From assembly GCF_003258705.1 (NCBI RefSeq), contig NZ_CP029480.1, forward strand, positions 5,022,001-5,086,000: a stretch of 64,000 nt of DNA. Direction: 5' to 3'. This stretch comes from Arcticibacterium luteifluviistationis (lineage in GTDB: Bacteria > Bacteroidota > Bacteroidia > Cytophagales > Spirosomataceae). This document shows, piece after piece, positions 33,022 to 42,895 of this stretch (position 1 is the first letter of the stretch; every line of letters begins with the position of its first letter). Position numbers and translations under genes: made by a program. The notes beneath the pieces were generated by a model. It was not told the DNA's origin. It saw only the letters and a list, made by a program, of their open reading frames with translations, and ran no database searches.

Positions 33022-36000
33022 TCAATAATCTTTTACCTCTAAAACTACCCCAAGCTCTGCATCAAACACAGAACCTGTATCACTTAAAATTCTATGAGCT
33101 CTGGCTTTACGACCTGAGGTTATTATACATTTCTTAGTATCTGGTATGATAGCAATAGTGCAATAATCTGGTACACTACCAGTGTCCCAGTTACCGGCAG
33201 TATGCCAGTCTGTAGAAATTGCTTGCGTAAAAGTAGCGGTTGGATGGGTGGTACAAACTGCAGTTTTTAAAATTGGAATAGCCAGTAAATAATCACACGA
33301 ACCGTTATCTACATTCAAGTAAAGAGAGTCTGCAAAAAGAGCATTGAGGTTTGGCTCAAATGAATTATCAATACTGGAAAATGTACCTGCTGTTATATTG
33401 CTTCTATTTATCCACCAGGTGCTGCTTGGAGAAAAAGTAGTTATTCCCGTACTATTAACCAAGTTCATTTCTTTAACCCCAACAGAGACATTGCCTTTCA
33501 AATTATTTATCAGCAACCCTGTGTTCACAAAATTTGGATGATTATTTAATTTATCTGCCATATCTTGAAAAACACCATAATTATAAAACGGATCATAAAA
33601 CTCCGCTTGAGCTATTGAATACCTGTATATAACTACCCCATGATTTTCAAAAGAATAACTTGATGACAATGGCCCTATTAAATCTATATATCCGCATGAC
33701 AGATTTTCTACTTCACCAAAGTTATTTTTGATAGAATAATAATTATTAGCATCTATAATGATGTTTCCTGAATTTGAAATTTTAGCTTGAGAAAAGGCGT
33801 TATAAATACCAGAAGTGCCACTTATAACTGGTGGAGGCAGCTTAATTTCTATTTTCCCTTCGTTTATAATTCTCTGTTGGTTTGAGATTCCATCACCTCT
33901 ATTTAGTGATATTTTAAGAATACTTCCACTCTTATTATAAAGCACAGAACCAGCTCCTGAATTATTTACGCCATCTGTTTGTCCATTAATAATAGTAATT
34001 CTCCCTTCATTTATTAGGCTATCAGCATTTTGATAATTTTTAATTCCTATTCCCAAATTATCATCAACTATTATATCTCCGAGATTAATTAATTTTCGTG
34101 AAACATGAAGTGCTATACCAGTGTTTGAATTGAATTTTATAAGCCCAGTGCTCTGATTAAGAATTACAGCATTCGTACCTAGGTTATGAATTCCTGCAAC
34201 GGTAGTTGAATATACATTTAACTCCCCTTTGTTTATTAATGAGTCATTATTCACTATTCCAGTACCTTGGATATCCTCAATATTTATGACACCCGAATTT
34301 AATAGTGTTTTATCCACCAATAAACCTGTTCCCACATTCCCATAAATATTCATCACGCCTACGTTTGAGAAGTTTGTTTTGTTGTGAATTCCTAAAATTG
34401 GACAGCTTTTTAAGCTGATAAACCCTGAGCCAGTGTTTTCAAACATCCCATCGATGGTATTTTTATCATTTAAAACACCTGCCATTTGGGAAGAATTGAT
34501 TTGAATAAATCCGTTGTTTTCAAATTCGTTCTGATAATTTTCTATACCATGTTTAGAAGGTCGTGTAATGGAAATGGTACCGTTGTTTATCATTTTCTTA
34601 GAAACGTAAATGGCACTTAAATCCGTTGAATCTGCAATGATTTTAGCCCCTGAAACATTAACAAAAGATTTAGTTTTTTGTACATGTTTTAAACCTTCAT
34701 TTGCCCCTTTACTAATGTGTAAAGTTCCATAATTATAGTAGTTTTCCGGTGAAACATTTTCAAAACCAACACCAAGAGAATTAGAAATATAAGTATAACC
34801 GTAATTCAGAAAGTCCTTCGTATTTCTTACACCATTTACCGTAGTACTATCTATGTTTAAATGGCCTGAGCTTTCATTTCTAAATGAAATATCATCGTTA
34901 ATGCCACCCAAATAATCTACCCCATAGGGGCCTTTCTTTATGTTTATATCTCCAAAATTTTTGAATTCAGATTCTGATGTTAAGTTTTTCAATCGACAAA
35001 GAATACCCTGTAAAGTCGCATTCTCTATAAAAATTTCACCATGATTCTCCAAAAAATGTGCGTTTTCTATACCAGCTACAGCCGAATTATATATGAAGAC
35101 TTTAGCTCCTAAAAGATTATCAAAAAAAGAGGTAGACCATGCAACTAAAATCCCTGATGAACCTGAATTATCTACAGTAATGGTATGATGATTTAACAAG
35201 GTATCTCTCACAAAAATCCCTTCAAAATTCGTATTCTTAATATTGACATTATTATGATTTTCAAATTTATCTTGCACATATAAGCCTTCCTTTCCCGTAG
35301 TATTAATTATCAAGTTGCCATTATTAATAGTTATTCCATTTACCCCGCTACAAGAATATCCTACTGCAGCCGCGTCAAGTATTTCAATGGTTCCATTATT
35401 AATTAAAGTGTCGCTATTAGAAAGACCTACACCTTCATAGCTCAAATAATTATTGGCATTAGATACTGTAACTACAGCATCGTTGACAAACATATTTCTG
35501 TTTGAGATAGCCGTTCCGCTAGAATTCACTACTTCTATTTGACCATCTTTGTTTTCAAACCTTCCATTGTTTTTAATGGAGGATTCTCTGCTAAGATCAA
35601 TATTCACATAGCCATAATTACTAAAAAGACCACTTGAAGAAGTAAGGTTAATACCATGTTTAGTAGTATTATAGGTACTTATATTACCTTTCTCAAAATT
35701 GATAAAGTTTGCCGAACTATTAATTCCTTCTTGACAAAGGGTTATGGTCAACAATCCTGTATTGAAAAAACTGGAGTTTGACTGAAGAAGCAAACCATAA
35801 AAAGTATCTGTTATGAAAATTTCTCCAATCGTGCGTAACCTTCCATAATTATGAAGGTCTATGCCAAAAACACTGGAAGGAGCACCATCAATATTTAATA
35901 TTCCAGTATTAGTAATAAATAGTACGCCATTTGGATTAGAGATTGATACACTTTGCACCGTCACAGTACTACTTAAAATCACGGAGTCTGTATCAATAAC

Positions 36001-36150
36001 GACATCACAAGTACTACAAGGAACCTCTACCGTATCCCAGTTACCTTTATCTTCCCACAAATGATTACCAACCAAACCAGTCCATGTTACAGTGGTGGCA
36101 AAAGATTTAGAAGCCAAGATTAAGAAGATAAAAAATAGAACTTTCTTCAT
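33022..36150 (-). CDS. Secreted repeat protein, surface family member E
   Basis: The 1042-residue protein has a signal peptide (MKKVLFFIFLILASKSFA), the head module TVTWTGLVGNHLWEDKGNW with CSTCDVVIDTDSV, and a long middle of N-x-G-x-I-x-I units. The tail is FSSIDNSFEPNLNALFADSL, then WHTAGNWDTGSVPDYC and ARAHRILSDTGSVFDAELG. Tail and pre-tail are nearly identical to those of member F, so the pair probably arose by local duplication. A copy of the shared element lies 77 bp upstream. The stop is followed by the decayed 3-coathanger fragment. Exported; function unknown. Confidence 0.75.
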   Translation of the reverse strand: MKKVLFFIFLILASKSFATTVTWTGLVGNHLWEDKGNWDTVEVPCSTCDVVIDTDSVILSSTVTVQSVSISNPNGVLFITNTGILNIDGAPSSVFGIDLHNYGRLRTIGEIFITDTFYGLLLQSNSSFFNTGLLTITLCQEGINSSANFINFEKGNISTYNTTKHGINLTSSSGLFSNYGYVNIDLSRESSIKNNGRFENKDGQIEVVNSSGTAISNRNMFVNDAVVTVSNANNYLSYEGVGLSNSDTLINNGTIEILDAAAVGYSCSGVNGITINNGNLIINTTGKEGLYVQDKFENHNNVNIKNTNFEGIFVRDTLLNHHTITVDNSGSSGILVAWSTSFFDNLLGAKVFIYNSAVAGIENAHFLENHGEIFIENATLQGILCRLKNLTSESEFKNFGDINIKKGPYGVDYLGGINDDISFRNESSGHLNIDSTTVNGVRNTKDFLNYGYTYISNSLGVGFENVSPENYYNYGTLHISKGANEGLKHVQKTKSFVNVSGAKIIADSTDLSAIYVSKKMINNGTISITRPSKHGIENYQNEFENNGFIQINSSQMAGVLNDKNTIDGMFENTGSGFISLKSCPILGIHNKTNFSNVGVMNIYGNVGTGLLVDKTLLNSGVINIEDIQGTGIVNNDSLINKGELNVYSTTVAGIHNLGTNAVILNQSTGLIKFNSNTGIALHVSRKLINLGDIIVDDNLGIGIKNYQNADSLINEGRITIINGQTDGVNNSGAGSVLYNKSGSILKISLNRGDGISNQQRIINEGKIEIKLPPPVISGTSGIYNAFSQAKISNSGNIIIDANNYYSIKNNFGEVENLSCGYIDLIGPLSSSYSFENHGVVIYRYSIAQAEFYDPFYNYGVFQDMADKLNNHPNFVNTGLLINNLKGNVSVGVKEMNLVNSTGITTFSPSSTWWINRSNITAGTFSSIDNSFEPNLNALFADSLYLNVDNGSCDYLLAIPILKTAVCTTHPTATFTQAISTDWHTAGNWDTGSVPDYCTIAIIPDTKKCIITSGRKARAHRILSDTGSVFDAELGVVLEVKDY

Positions 36151-36226
36151 ATAAAATTATTTAGCCAATGGAATATAAATCAAACTCGAGTAAAAAAAAG
36201 GCACCTTAAAAGGTATATCTGATTAC

Positions 36227-36242
36227 GTTTTCTATTTTATGG
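36227..36242 (+). promoter_or_regulatory. Shared upstream element before surface protein E
   Basis: GTTTTCTATTTTATGG on the plus strand, 77 bp before the start at 36150, is identical to the copy at 40145-40160 and has one mismatch to 36808-36823. Confidence 0.6.
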
Positions 36243-36260
36243 CAGTAAGAACACATTTAA

Positions 36261-36713
36261 TTATTGACGAGTCAAAGTACCTGTAGCTCTATTCTCAGGA
36301 AATGCCTCTTCAAACCATACTACCTTTATACTGTTCTCACTTAAGGCTGTTACTTCAAAGGTTCCATCACCACAGGTAGTGTTAGTTTTATTGATAATTT
36401 GATCAATCTCGTAAAAGTTACCAGACATTGAAAATGTGGAAAGATTGAAAGAACAGGCTAATGGAGTACAGTTAAACTGACTCGGATCGCAAACAGAAAT
36501 ATCACCCGATGTAAATGTTCCTGTACCAGTTTGACCATTAAGCGTAGTATTGTTTATAGAGAAACCAACTAACAACTCACCAAATTCAGGCTGAACGATG
36601 ATTCCTGACCAACTACCCGTAACATTAGATTCTTTGTTAGGTTCGTCTGATTTTGAGCAAGATGAAAGATAAAAAAACGGTATTAAGATAGCGAACAAGA
36701 TGATTCTTACCAT
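36261..36713 (-). CDS. Small lipoprotein 1 of the surface cluster
   Basis: The 150-residue protein starts with a lipoprotein signal peptide ending in the lipobox LSSC (Cys about residue 19), followed by a short SKSDEPNKE linker. The rest is beta-rich (GSWSGIIVQPEFGELLVGF, GQTGTGTFTSGDI) and contains four further cysteines that could form disulphides. No known domain is recognised, although the overall form resembles lipocalin-like small Bacteroidota lipoproteins. It lies between surface members E and F on the same strand, with its own copy of the shared element upstream, so it is likely co-regulated with them. Confidence 0.75.
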   Translation of the reverse strand: MVRIILFAILIPFFYLSSCSKSDEPNKESNVTGSWSGIIVQPEFGELLVGFSINNTTLNGQTGTGTFTSGDISVCDPSQFNCTPLACSFNLSTFSMSGNFYEIDQIINKTNTTCGDGTFEVTALSENSIKVVWFEEAFPENRATGTLTRQ

Positions 36714-36807
36714 TATGAGCTTATGTTTTGAATGAATTTCAAAAAAAACTAGCTTAAAACTCTATTAAATTTAGATAGGCTGTACCTCTATTACTATAAC
36801 TGGGATA

Positions 36808-36823
36808 GTTTTCTATTTTACGG
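36808..36823 (+). promoter_or_regulatory. Shared upstream element before lipoprotein 1
   Basis: AACTGGGATA precedes GTTTTCTATTTTACGG on the plus strand. It is 95 bp before the start at 36713 and overlaps the stop codon of member F. Confidence 0.6.
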
Positions 36824-39502
36824 AACAATATCCACCTCCAATACCACCCCAAGCTCTGCATCTAAGACAGAACCTGTTTCACTTAATATTTTATGGGCTC
36901 TGGCTTTACGTCCAGAAGTGATCACACTTTTTTTAGCATTGGGAATGATAGCGATAGTACAATAATCTGGCACTTCCCCAGTATCCCAGTTGGCAGAAAT
37001 ATGCCAATCTGGGGAAACTGATTGTGTGAATATAGCTGTAGGGAAATTAGGGCAAGATGCCACTTTCCTTATGGGTAACTTTATGGCATGCGTTACACTA
37101 CTATTTGTTACGTCAAAGTACAGCGTATCAGCATAGATCGTGTTTAAATTAGGCGTAAAAGAGTTATCTACTGAAGAAAATACACCGCCTGGCACCGATA
37201 TTAAAGAATTTATATACCAAGTTTTCGCTGGTAAAAATGTAGTTGGCCCCGTTCTTTCTACAATATTCATTTCTTTAACACCGGTAGATGTTTCACCTTT
37301 TAAGGGTTTTAATAACAAACCACTGTTGATGAAATTCACACTTGGGTTTTGAATATCTTTGGTATCTACAAAAACGCCTTTATTTTGAAAAACTTCAGAT
37401 AAAGTGTTATTCAACGCATAGTTTTGAACCACTAAGCCTTCGTTTAAAAAATCATCTTCATTAATCAGTTGCCCATCAAAATGGATTTTGCCAGAAGACT
37501 TATTTAAAAATAAGTTAGAAGCAGACATACCATGATTATTTATACTAACTGGTGAATTCATAATTGAGATTTCCCCATAATTAGTAACAACATTTTTATT
37601 TTCAAGGCCATCACTGCTACATGAGTCAATGCTGATAACTCCTGTGACCAAATTGTCAAGTATTGCAACTGAAGATTGAACTATCCCAAATGTGGAAGAA
37701 TTAGAAAGGAAAATATTCTTAGAATTTGATATTGAACCAAAATTATCGATTAAGGTGCCCGAACAGTTATTTATATTAAAAGTTCCGGCATTTTCTAATA
37801 AGGCTTCAAAATTAACAACCAAACCTTTGGTGCATTCCTTAATGGTAATAGTTCCATTATTTTCTACTTTTCGGTAGTCAATCATACCTTTGCTGCTAGC
37901 CCCAACAATAAGTATCTTATAATTATTTATAAAGTCTTGACCTCCATCATCTACAAGAATCCCCGTTGCTGGAGCATCAATTATATTTATAGACCCGTCA
38001 TTGAAAAAAGGACCAGAGGTATAAATACCTTGTCTCCCCTCATTAGGCATGGAGTTAAAGTTCGATAAAGTAACTACGCCATCATTATTCGTAAAACTCC
38101 CCTGATTAACTATACCTTCATACCTTACATAGTTAATATTAATAATTCCATCGGGTGAAATTTTCAGATTGGAGCCTAAGAAAATTTTGATTCCATGGGA
38201 GTTAGTAGTATCAATATTCAAAGTACCTGCATTCCGAAAATCTGCTAAACTTATTAATTCTAGCCCTATTCCTTCCGAGTTTCCAATAGTTACAATTCCA
38301 CTTTCTTTATTATCCAGAAAACCATTATCTACTGAAATACCTTGTAACTGAGAATTGGAGACTTTTAATTCACCCGAATTGCTCAAGGTATCATCATAAA
38401 CCCTGACGCCATATCCTCCTGTATCTTCTATTAAAATTTCGCCAGCATTCGAGAATTTGGGGCGAACAGTGAGGCCATCGGTACCTGAATTTAAAATTTC
38501 AATTAACCCAGTATTGCTTCTTATTCCAGTGGTAGCCTCTAAAAACATACCCTGTTTTACACTATTTAAAATATGAATTTCACCCGAATTGGTAAAATCA
38601 CCATTTACCCGAATACCTAAAGCGGAGCTATAACTATCTAGTATTACATCTTCAACTTTAAAAAATCCTTGGTTAGTGAAGGTTCCAGATGTTAAAACTC
38701 CTATGCCAATGGAATTAAAAACCGAGAAATTTGCTCCATTAGAATTTAAAAAAATACCATTATCCTCTAAACCCACCCCATTTGTTACTGATGATAAACC
38801 TGGATTAATGTCTGAAACATTTATCTCGCCGTAGTTTCTAAACACAGATTCGTTAAAAATCCCTCTGAACCTTATAAAGCTCATATTAATAGTTCCAGCT
38901 GAAAAATTCTCAAATGTTCCGCTATTCCATATTCCAGCACCTTCACAATTTGCCAGAAAAATGGAACCAGTATTATAAAAGCTTCCATTTGATTGGACAG
39001 AAAGACCCGTTGAACTTTGACCAGAAACATTAAGTGTGGCACCTGCCAGATTAAAAAAGCTCCCTTGCAAAACGAAAACTCCTTCCTCCGTAGATGATGA
39101 AACTGAGCCTAAAACCTGAACAGCGTTGTGATTATTAAACACGCCATTATATGTCACGAATACCCCTGCATTATTGTAATCTCGGCAAAGTAATTCTCCA
39201 TAATTATCCACCAATGAATTATTTACCAAGAAAGAATTCCCAAAAACGTTCAATTTGGCATTGGCTAAAATATCTAAAAAAGTGCCTGACTCTAAAACGA
39301 CCTGGCCAACGGTGTCTATGGTAGAAAAATTAACCGTAGCAGAGGAAATAAATGCCGTACAAGTATTACAAGGAAGTTGGTCTGTGTCCCAATTCATAGG
39401 ATTATGCCAGTCAGAATTCCCTCCTCCTCCATCCCAAGTGACTGTTTGGGCTTGACCTACAAAAACAGGAGCAGAAAATAGAAGGAGTAATAAATATTTC
39501 AT
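36818..39502 (-). CDS. Secreted repeat protein, surface family member F
   Basis: The 894-residue protein has a signal peptide (MKYLLLLLFSAPVFVGQA), the head module TVTWDGGGGNSDWHNPMNW with CNTCTAFI, and a solenoid-like middle of repeated N-x-G-x-I / N-S-G-x-F units. The end is FSSVDNSFTPNLNTIYADTL, then ATFTQSVSPDWHISANW and ARAHKILSETGSVLDAELG. It is the near twin of member E in its last 150 residues. The stop overlaps the upstream element of lipoprotein 1. Exported, probably surface-exposed; function unknown. Confidence 0.75.
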   Translation of the reverse strand: MKYLLLLLFSAPVFVGQAQTVTWDGGGGNSDWHNPMNWDTDQLPCNTCTAFISSATVNFSTIDTVGQVVLESGTFLDILANAKLNVFGNSFLVNNSLVDNYGELLCRDYNNAGVFVTYNGVFNNHNAVQVLGSVSSSTEEGVFVLQGSFFNLAGATLNVSGQSSTGLSVQSNGSFYNTGSIFLANCEGAGIWNSGTFENFSAGTINMSFIRFRGIFNESVFRNYGEINVSDINPGLSSVTNGVGLEDNGIFLNSNGANFSVFNSIGIGVLTSGTFTNQGFFKVEDVILDSYSSALGIRVNGDFTNSGEIHILNSVKQGMFLEATTGIRSNTGLIEILNSGTDGLTVRPKFSNAGEILIEDTGGYGVRVYDDTLSNSGELKVSNSQLQGISVDNGFLDNKESGIVTIGNSEGIGLELISLADFRNAGTLNIDTTNSHGIKIFLGSNLKISPDGIININYVRYEGIVNQGSFTNNDGVVTLSNFNSMPNEGRQGIYTSGPFFNDGSINIIDAPATGILVDDGGQDFINNYKILIVGASSKGMIDYRKVENNGTITIKECTKGLVVNFEALLENAGTFNINNCSGTLIDNFGSISNSKNIFLSNSSTFGIVQSSVAILDNLVTGVISIDSCSSDGLENKNVVTNYGEISIMNSPVSINNHGMSASNLFLNKSSGKIHFDGQLINEDDFLNEGLVVQNYALNNTLSEVFQNKGVFVDTKDIQNPSVNFINSGLLLKPLKGETSTGVKEMNIVERTGPTTFLPAKTWYINSLISVPGGVFSSVDNSFTPNLNTIYADTLYFDVTNSSVTHAIKLPIRKVASCPNFPTAIFTQSVSPDWHISANWDTGEVPDYCTIAIIPNAKKSVITSGRKARAHKILSETGSVLDAELGVVLEVDIVP

Positions 39503-39545
39503 CTTTAAAAATTTTCTTTGGTGCAGCTTATATCCAGTACATAAT

Positions 39546-39558
39546 CTCCTTTTTACGG
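39546..39558 (+). promoter_or_regulatory. Weaker copy of the shared element before surface protein F
   Basis: TCTCCTTTTTACGG (39545-39558) keeps the TTTTACGG end of the element and lies about 45 bp before the start at 39502. It is the most divergent copy. Confidence 0.35.
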
Positions 39559-39585
39559 CCTTATAGCGTAAATGGATTTGAACAC

Positions 39586-40035
39586 TTATTTACTAGCAGT
39601 AATGCTTAAGGATTGTGAAGGGTCTGCATTAGGAATATCCAAAACCACTGTATCATTCGTGTATTTTAAGCTATAACCATGGCTTTCTGTTCCAACTATA
39701 TCTCCTGAAGCATTTTTGGAAAGTTGAATTGTATCGCTTTGTGATCTTGACGAATTCTCTATCCCAGCTTTTGACTGTTTGAAAACAATGATAAAATCAG
39801 CTTCACTATCGCTTAGCTTGTTTATAATAACCCTTACTGTAGCTATAACGCCATCCGAATTTGTGGCAGGTAATGTTATCAATTTAGTACCCGCCGTATA
39901 TGAATCTCCTACATACTCGCCCTCTATTTGATCAGCTAAGGGAATTTCAGGTTCCGGATCGGTAGTGGAACAAGATGTAAGAATGGAAAGATTTAGTAAA
40001 ACGGCGGCGACGAATAAGGCATTCCTAAGTTTCAT
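39586..40035 (-). CDS. Small lipoprotein 2 of the surface cluster
   Basis: The 149-residue protein begins with a lipoprotein signal peptide with lipobox LTSC (Cys about residue 22), then an STTDPEPEIP linker. The body (IEGEYVGDSYTAGTKLITLP, VRVIINKLSDSEADFIIVFK) reads as an eight-strand beta fold of the kind seen in small Bacteroidota lipoproteins. No family is recognised. It sits between surface member F and the LytTR response regulator, all on the minus strand, and a copy of the shared element lies about 110 bp upstream. It is probably anchored in the outer membrane. Confidence 0.75.
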   Translation of the reverse strand: MKLRNALFVAAVLLNLSILTSCSTTDPEPEIPLADQIEGEYVGDSYTAGTKLITLPATNSDGVIATVRVIINKLSDSEADFIIVFKQSKAGIENSSRSQSDTIQLSKNASGDIVGTESHGYSLKYTNDTVVLDIPNADPSQSLSITASK

Positions 40036-40128
40036 AAGTTCAGAGTTTTATGTCATTATTAATTTTGATATAAATCTCCAAATGAATTACTAATTCTTTA
40101 AACCTGTTCAGATAAGCAGTACCCTAAA

Positions 40129-40160
40129 CCCAATAACTGGGATGGTTTTCTATTTTATGG
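40129..40160 (+). promoter_or_regulatory. Shared upstream element before lipoprotein 2
   Basis: CCCAATAACTGGGATG (40130-40145) leads into GTTTTCTATTTTATGG (40145-40160). The CCCA-TGGG inverted repeat and the element recur in the same order before the histidine kinase gene (42899-42931). Confidence 0.6.
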
Positions 40161-40168
40161 TATAAATA

Positions 40169-40879
40169 TCAATGGGTCACTCCTTCAAAAAAGGAATAGA
40201 AGGCAGCTTTCTTAGCTCTGCTTATAGGCAATTTCGCAGCATTTTTTAAGACTAATTCTGCATTTCTAGATTTGATAACCTCAGAAACTTGAGCGGTATT
40301 TACGATGTACTGATTATGTATTCTAAAAAACTGTTTAGAACTCAGTTTCTTTTCCAAATCCTTTAAGATTGAAGTGACTACTTTCATACTCCCATCTATC
40401 TTATGTATGCTACTATAACTTCCTTCAGAAGAAATGTAAAGAATATCATTTAAAGGGATTCTCAAAAGTCCACTTTTCTCTTCAATGTATAAATCTTGAT
40501 TTCCTTCTGCTAAAACGCCTCTTTTACTAATCAATTTTTCTAGCAGCGAGGTTAATTCTTTGGTACTAACAGGCTTCATTAAATAACCTGATGCTTGATG
40601 TTTAAAGGCTTTCAAAGCATATTCGTCATAAGCCGTAGTGAAAATAACATCTGTCACTTTTAGGTCTAGCAATGGAAAGAGTTCAAAACTCTCTTTGCCC
40701 GGCATTTTAATGTCTAAAAAGAGAAAATCAGGTTTAAGGTCTATTAAAAGTGTCTCCGCTTCATCTACAGAATTAGCAAAGCCCAAAATCTCAATAGGAA
40801 GCTTGGTCCAACCCAACTGAGCCGTAAGCGTACGAATGGCATGCTGCTCATCATCTACAAGTATGGCTGTATACTTCAT
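40169..40879 (-). CDS. LytTR-family response regulator
   Basis: The 236-residue protein has a receiver domain (1-120) with VDDEQ at 8-12, phospho-acceptor D56 in DFLFLDIKMPG and the switch Thr/Lys region FTTAYDEYALKAF and MKPVSTKEL. A LytTR DNA-binding domain follows at about 135-232 (LRIPLNDILYISSEGSYSSI, FFRIHNQYIVN). It lies eight bases after the 7TM histidine kinase gene and is its evident partner. It is a good candidate for binding the element found upstream of the neighbouring surface genes and of the kinase itself. Confidence 0.93.
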   Translation of the reverse strand: MKYTAILVDDEQHAIRTLTAQLGWTKLPIEILGFANSVDEAETLLIDLKPDFLFLDIKMPGKESFELFPLLDLKVTDVIFTTAYDEYALKAFKHQASGYLMKPVSTKELTSLLEKLISKRGVLAEGNQDLYIEEKSGLLRIPLNDILYISSEGSYSSIHKIDGSMKVVTSILKDLEKKLSSKQFFRIHNQYIVNTAQVSEVIKSRNAELVLKNAAKLPISRAKKAAFYSFFEGVTH

Positions 40880-40887
40880 GATTTCTT

Positions 40888-42834
40888 TTATTCAAAAAAT
40901 GGTACCTTAATTTTCACCAAAACCCCTTTTCTGTCTTCACGATTATTGATATCAAAGGAAATTTTCTTTTGATACAATTTAAACAAAAGCTCTATCTTTT
41001 CCTGAATATTCTTCAATGCATAAGATTTGTGATTGGCTATTTCATTTTCTTTCAAACCTATGCCATTATCTCTAATCTCTATCAGCACCTCTTCCGCAGC
41101 GTTTTCGCTTACTTCAAGCTCTATCAAACCTTTTCTTTTTAAAGGCATTACGCCATGCCAAACAGCATTTTCTAAAATGGGTTGAAGCATCATTCCTGGT
41201 ATTTTTCGGTCTAATAGCTTCCAGTTTTTTGGTCTTATAATTTTATATTTAAACTTATCCTCAAACCTTAAAGATTCCAGACTCAAATAATCCTCACAAA
41301 ACTGTAATTCTTGCTCCAATGTATTAAATGTTTTGTCAGAATTCCGAAGAATATTCCGCATCATTCTAGCATAAAGTGCTAGGTACTCCGAGGCCTCTTC
41401 AGGCCTTTTTGAAATGATAAAATCATTGATAGAGTTTAACGAATTAAACAAATAATGGGGATTCATCTGGAGCTGCAAAGAGCTTAACTGCGACTGCATC
41501 AATTGTGACTTATTACGCTCATTTTCAGTTGTCAACTTCTCTAAATTAAGTTTTTGTTGACTTGCCATCAGTTTGTCTTGAAGCAGTTCATTCACCTCTT
41601 TCTCCAAAATTTCTTTCTCTTGCAATTGCTCTATCAGCTTCTCTCTTAAGGCCACATTCTCTTTCTCTTTTCTAAGACTTCCATAATTTATACCCATCAG
41701 AAAGATTAAACTTTCAATCACATAACTTATCTCCAAAAAGCTAAAATGCAAAAAGCCACTTGGCTGCGTATAAAAGAAATCTCTTGCCTTAGGAACACCC
41801 ATCACAAATACATTAATTATTTCATTTGATACGGCAAAACCAATAACCCAACTTCCAATAATCAAAAACCACTTTAGCTTATCCTTAAACTTAAAAATTA
41901 TGTAAAAAGTGATGTATGTAGAGAGTACAGTAAGAATCAGATAAACCTTATAGAAATACTTAAAAATAAACTCTTGGTCGCCCCCCGAGAGAATCAGGTA
42001 AAGTGCATGCGAAGAGGTTAATAGAATTATCAAAACTTGAAAAACTTTACTTACTTTAAACAGCCATTTATCCTTCCTTTTGATATCTAAAAGGGCAATT
42101 CCAAATTCGGTATAAACTGCATAAACTATCCCTTGTGGAATGATATTTAAAGCACCGTATTTATCTAAATCATTGGGCAGTAAAAAGTGCCATTGCGAGT
42201 ACTCATCTGTAAAAAGAAACAAAAACAGCAAAATGGAGAATATGTAGCAGCCATAAACTCCGTAAATCCTATTCCTGAGCACCACAAAATGATAAAGAGA
42301 AAAAATCAACAGCAACGACAGCAGTAAAATGCAAATGAGATTAACCGTACGTGCATTTTCGTTTTGCAGATAATAAAGTGAAACAGCATCTTCAATGTCA
42401 CTTCCTAAAACCAACTTGGGTGCTACCGTGAAGTACTTTCCATCATTTTGAGACATTTTGACCAAAAAGTCATTCTCTCCTTTTTTTAAACTAATTGGAA
42501 TCAAATACCTCGCAAAAGGAGATTCCAATGCTGCTTTCGGAGTAAACTTCCCTGCCTTTAAAGTATCCGACTGATTAAAAACATTTATGTATTCGCTGTC
42601 GCCAACATATAGAAGACCCTTTTGGCTTTTTCCGATAGGTATTTTAAGTTTAAAACTGACCGAATCTTTATGTGTAGGAGGAAGTGCTTCTTTGGTGGCT
42701 TTAAAAGTATCCTCAAAAATCTCCTTCAAACAATTCTCACAGATTTCTATAGGTAGAACCTGCTGGGCTTGAACCCCCATTGAGCTAAAAAAAGCGAAGG
42801 TCCAAAAGCAATATGTAAGTATGGTTTTATACAC
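40888..42834 (-). CDS. 7TM sensor histidine kinase (His_kinase / LytS-like core)
   Basis: The 648-residue protein starts with a signal peptide (about 1-23). An extracytoplasmic 7TMR-DISM-type sensing domain follows (about 45-165; it includes GKSQKGLLYVGDSEYINVF), then seven transmembrane helices (about 175-385) and a coiled coil (395-450). The kinase core is of the His_kinase type: LQMNPHYLFNSLNSIND with H460, then MMLQPILENAVWHGV and the ATP-lid motif IEIRDNGIGL. It pairs with the LytTR regulator just downstream. A copy of the shared element, together with a CCCA-TGGG palindrome, lies about 82 bp upstream and suggests autoregulation. The signal sensed is unknown. Confidence 0.93.
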   Translation of the reverse strand: MYKTILTYCFWTFAFFSSMGVQAQQVLPIEICENCLKEIFEDTFKATKEALPPTHKDSVSFKLKIPIGKSQKGLLYVGDSEYINVFNQSDTLKAGKFTPKAALESPFARYLIPISLKKGENDFLVKMSQNDGKYFTVAPKLVLGSDIEDAVSLYYLQNENARTVNLICILLLSLLLIFSLYHFVVLRNRIYGVYGCYIFSILLFLFLFTDEYSQWHFLLPNDLDKYGALNIIPQGIVYAVYTEFGIALLDIKRKDKWLFKVSKVFQVLIILLTSSHALYLILSGGDQEFIFKYFYKVYLILTVLSTYITFYIIFKFKDKLKWFLIIGSWVIGFAVSNEIINVFVMGVPKARDFFYTQPSGFLHFSFLEISYVIESLIFLMGINYGSLRKEKENVALREKLIEQLQEKEILEKEVNELLQDKLMASQQKLNLEKLTTENERNKSQLMQSQLSSLQLQMNPHYLFNSLNSINDFIISKRPEEASEYLALYARMMRNILRNSDKTFNTLEQELQFCEDYLSLESLRFEDKFKYKIIRPKNWKLLDRKIPGMMLQPILENAVWHGVMPLKRKGLIELEVSENAAEEVLIEIRDNGIGLKENEIANHKSYALKNIQEKIELLFKLYQKKISFDINNREDRKGVLVKIKVPFFE

Positions 42835-42895
42835 TTGCTATAAATGTATCAATATCACCTAACATCTTCAACGCTTAAAGAATAACCTGCCACCG

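Noticed and set aside
19487-39502. T9SS C-terminal sorting domains on the surface proteins
   Set aside because: The C-termini end in the tail module and lack the usual sorting-domain pattern; the export route was left open.
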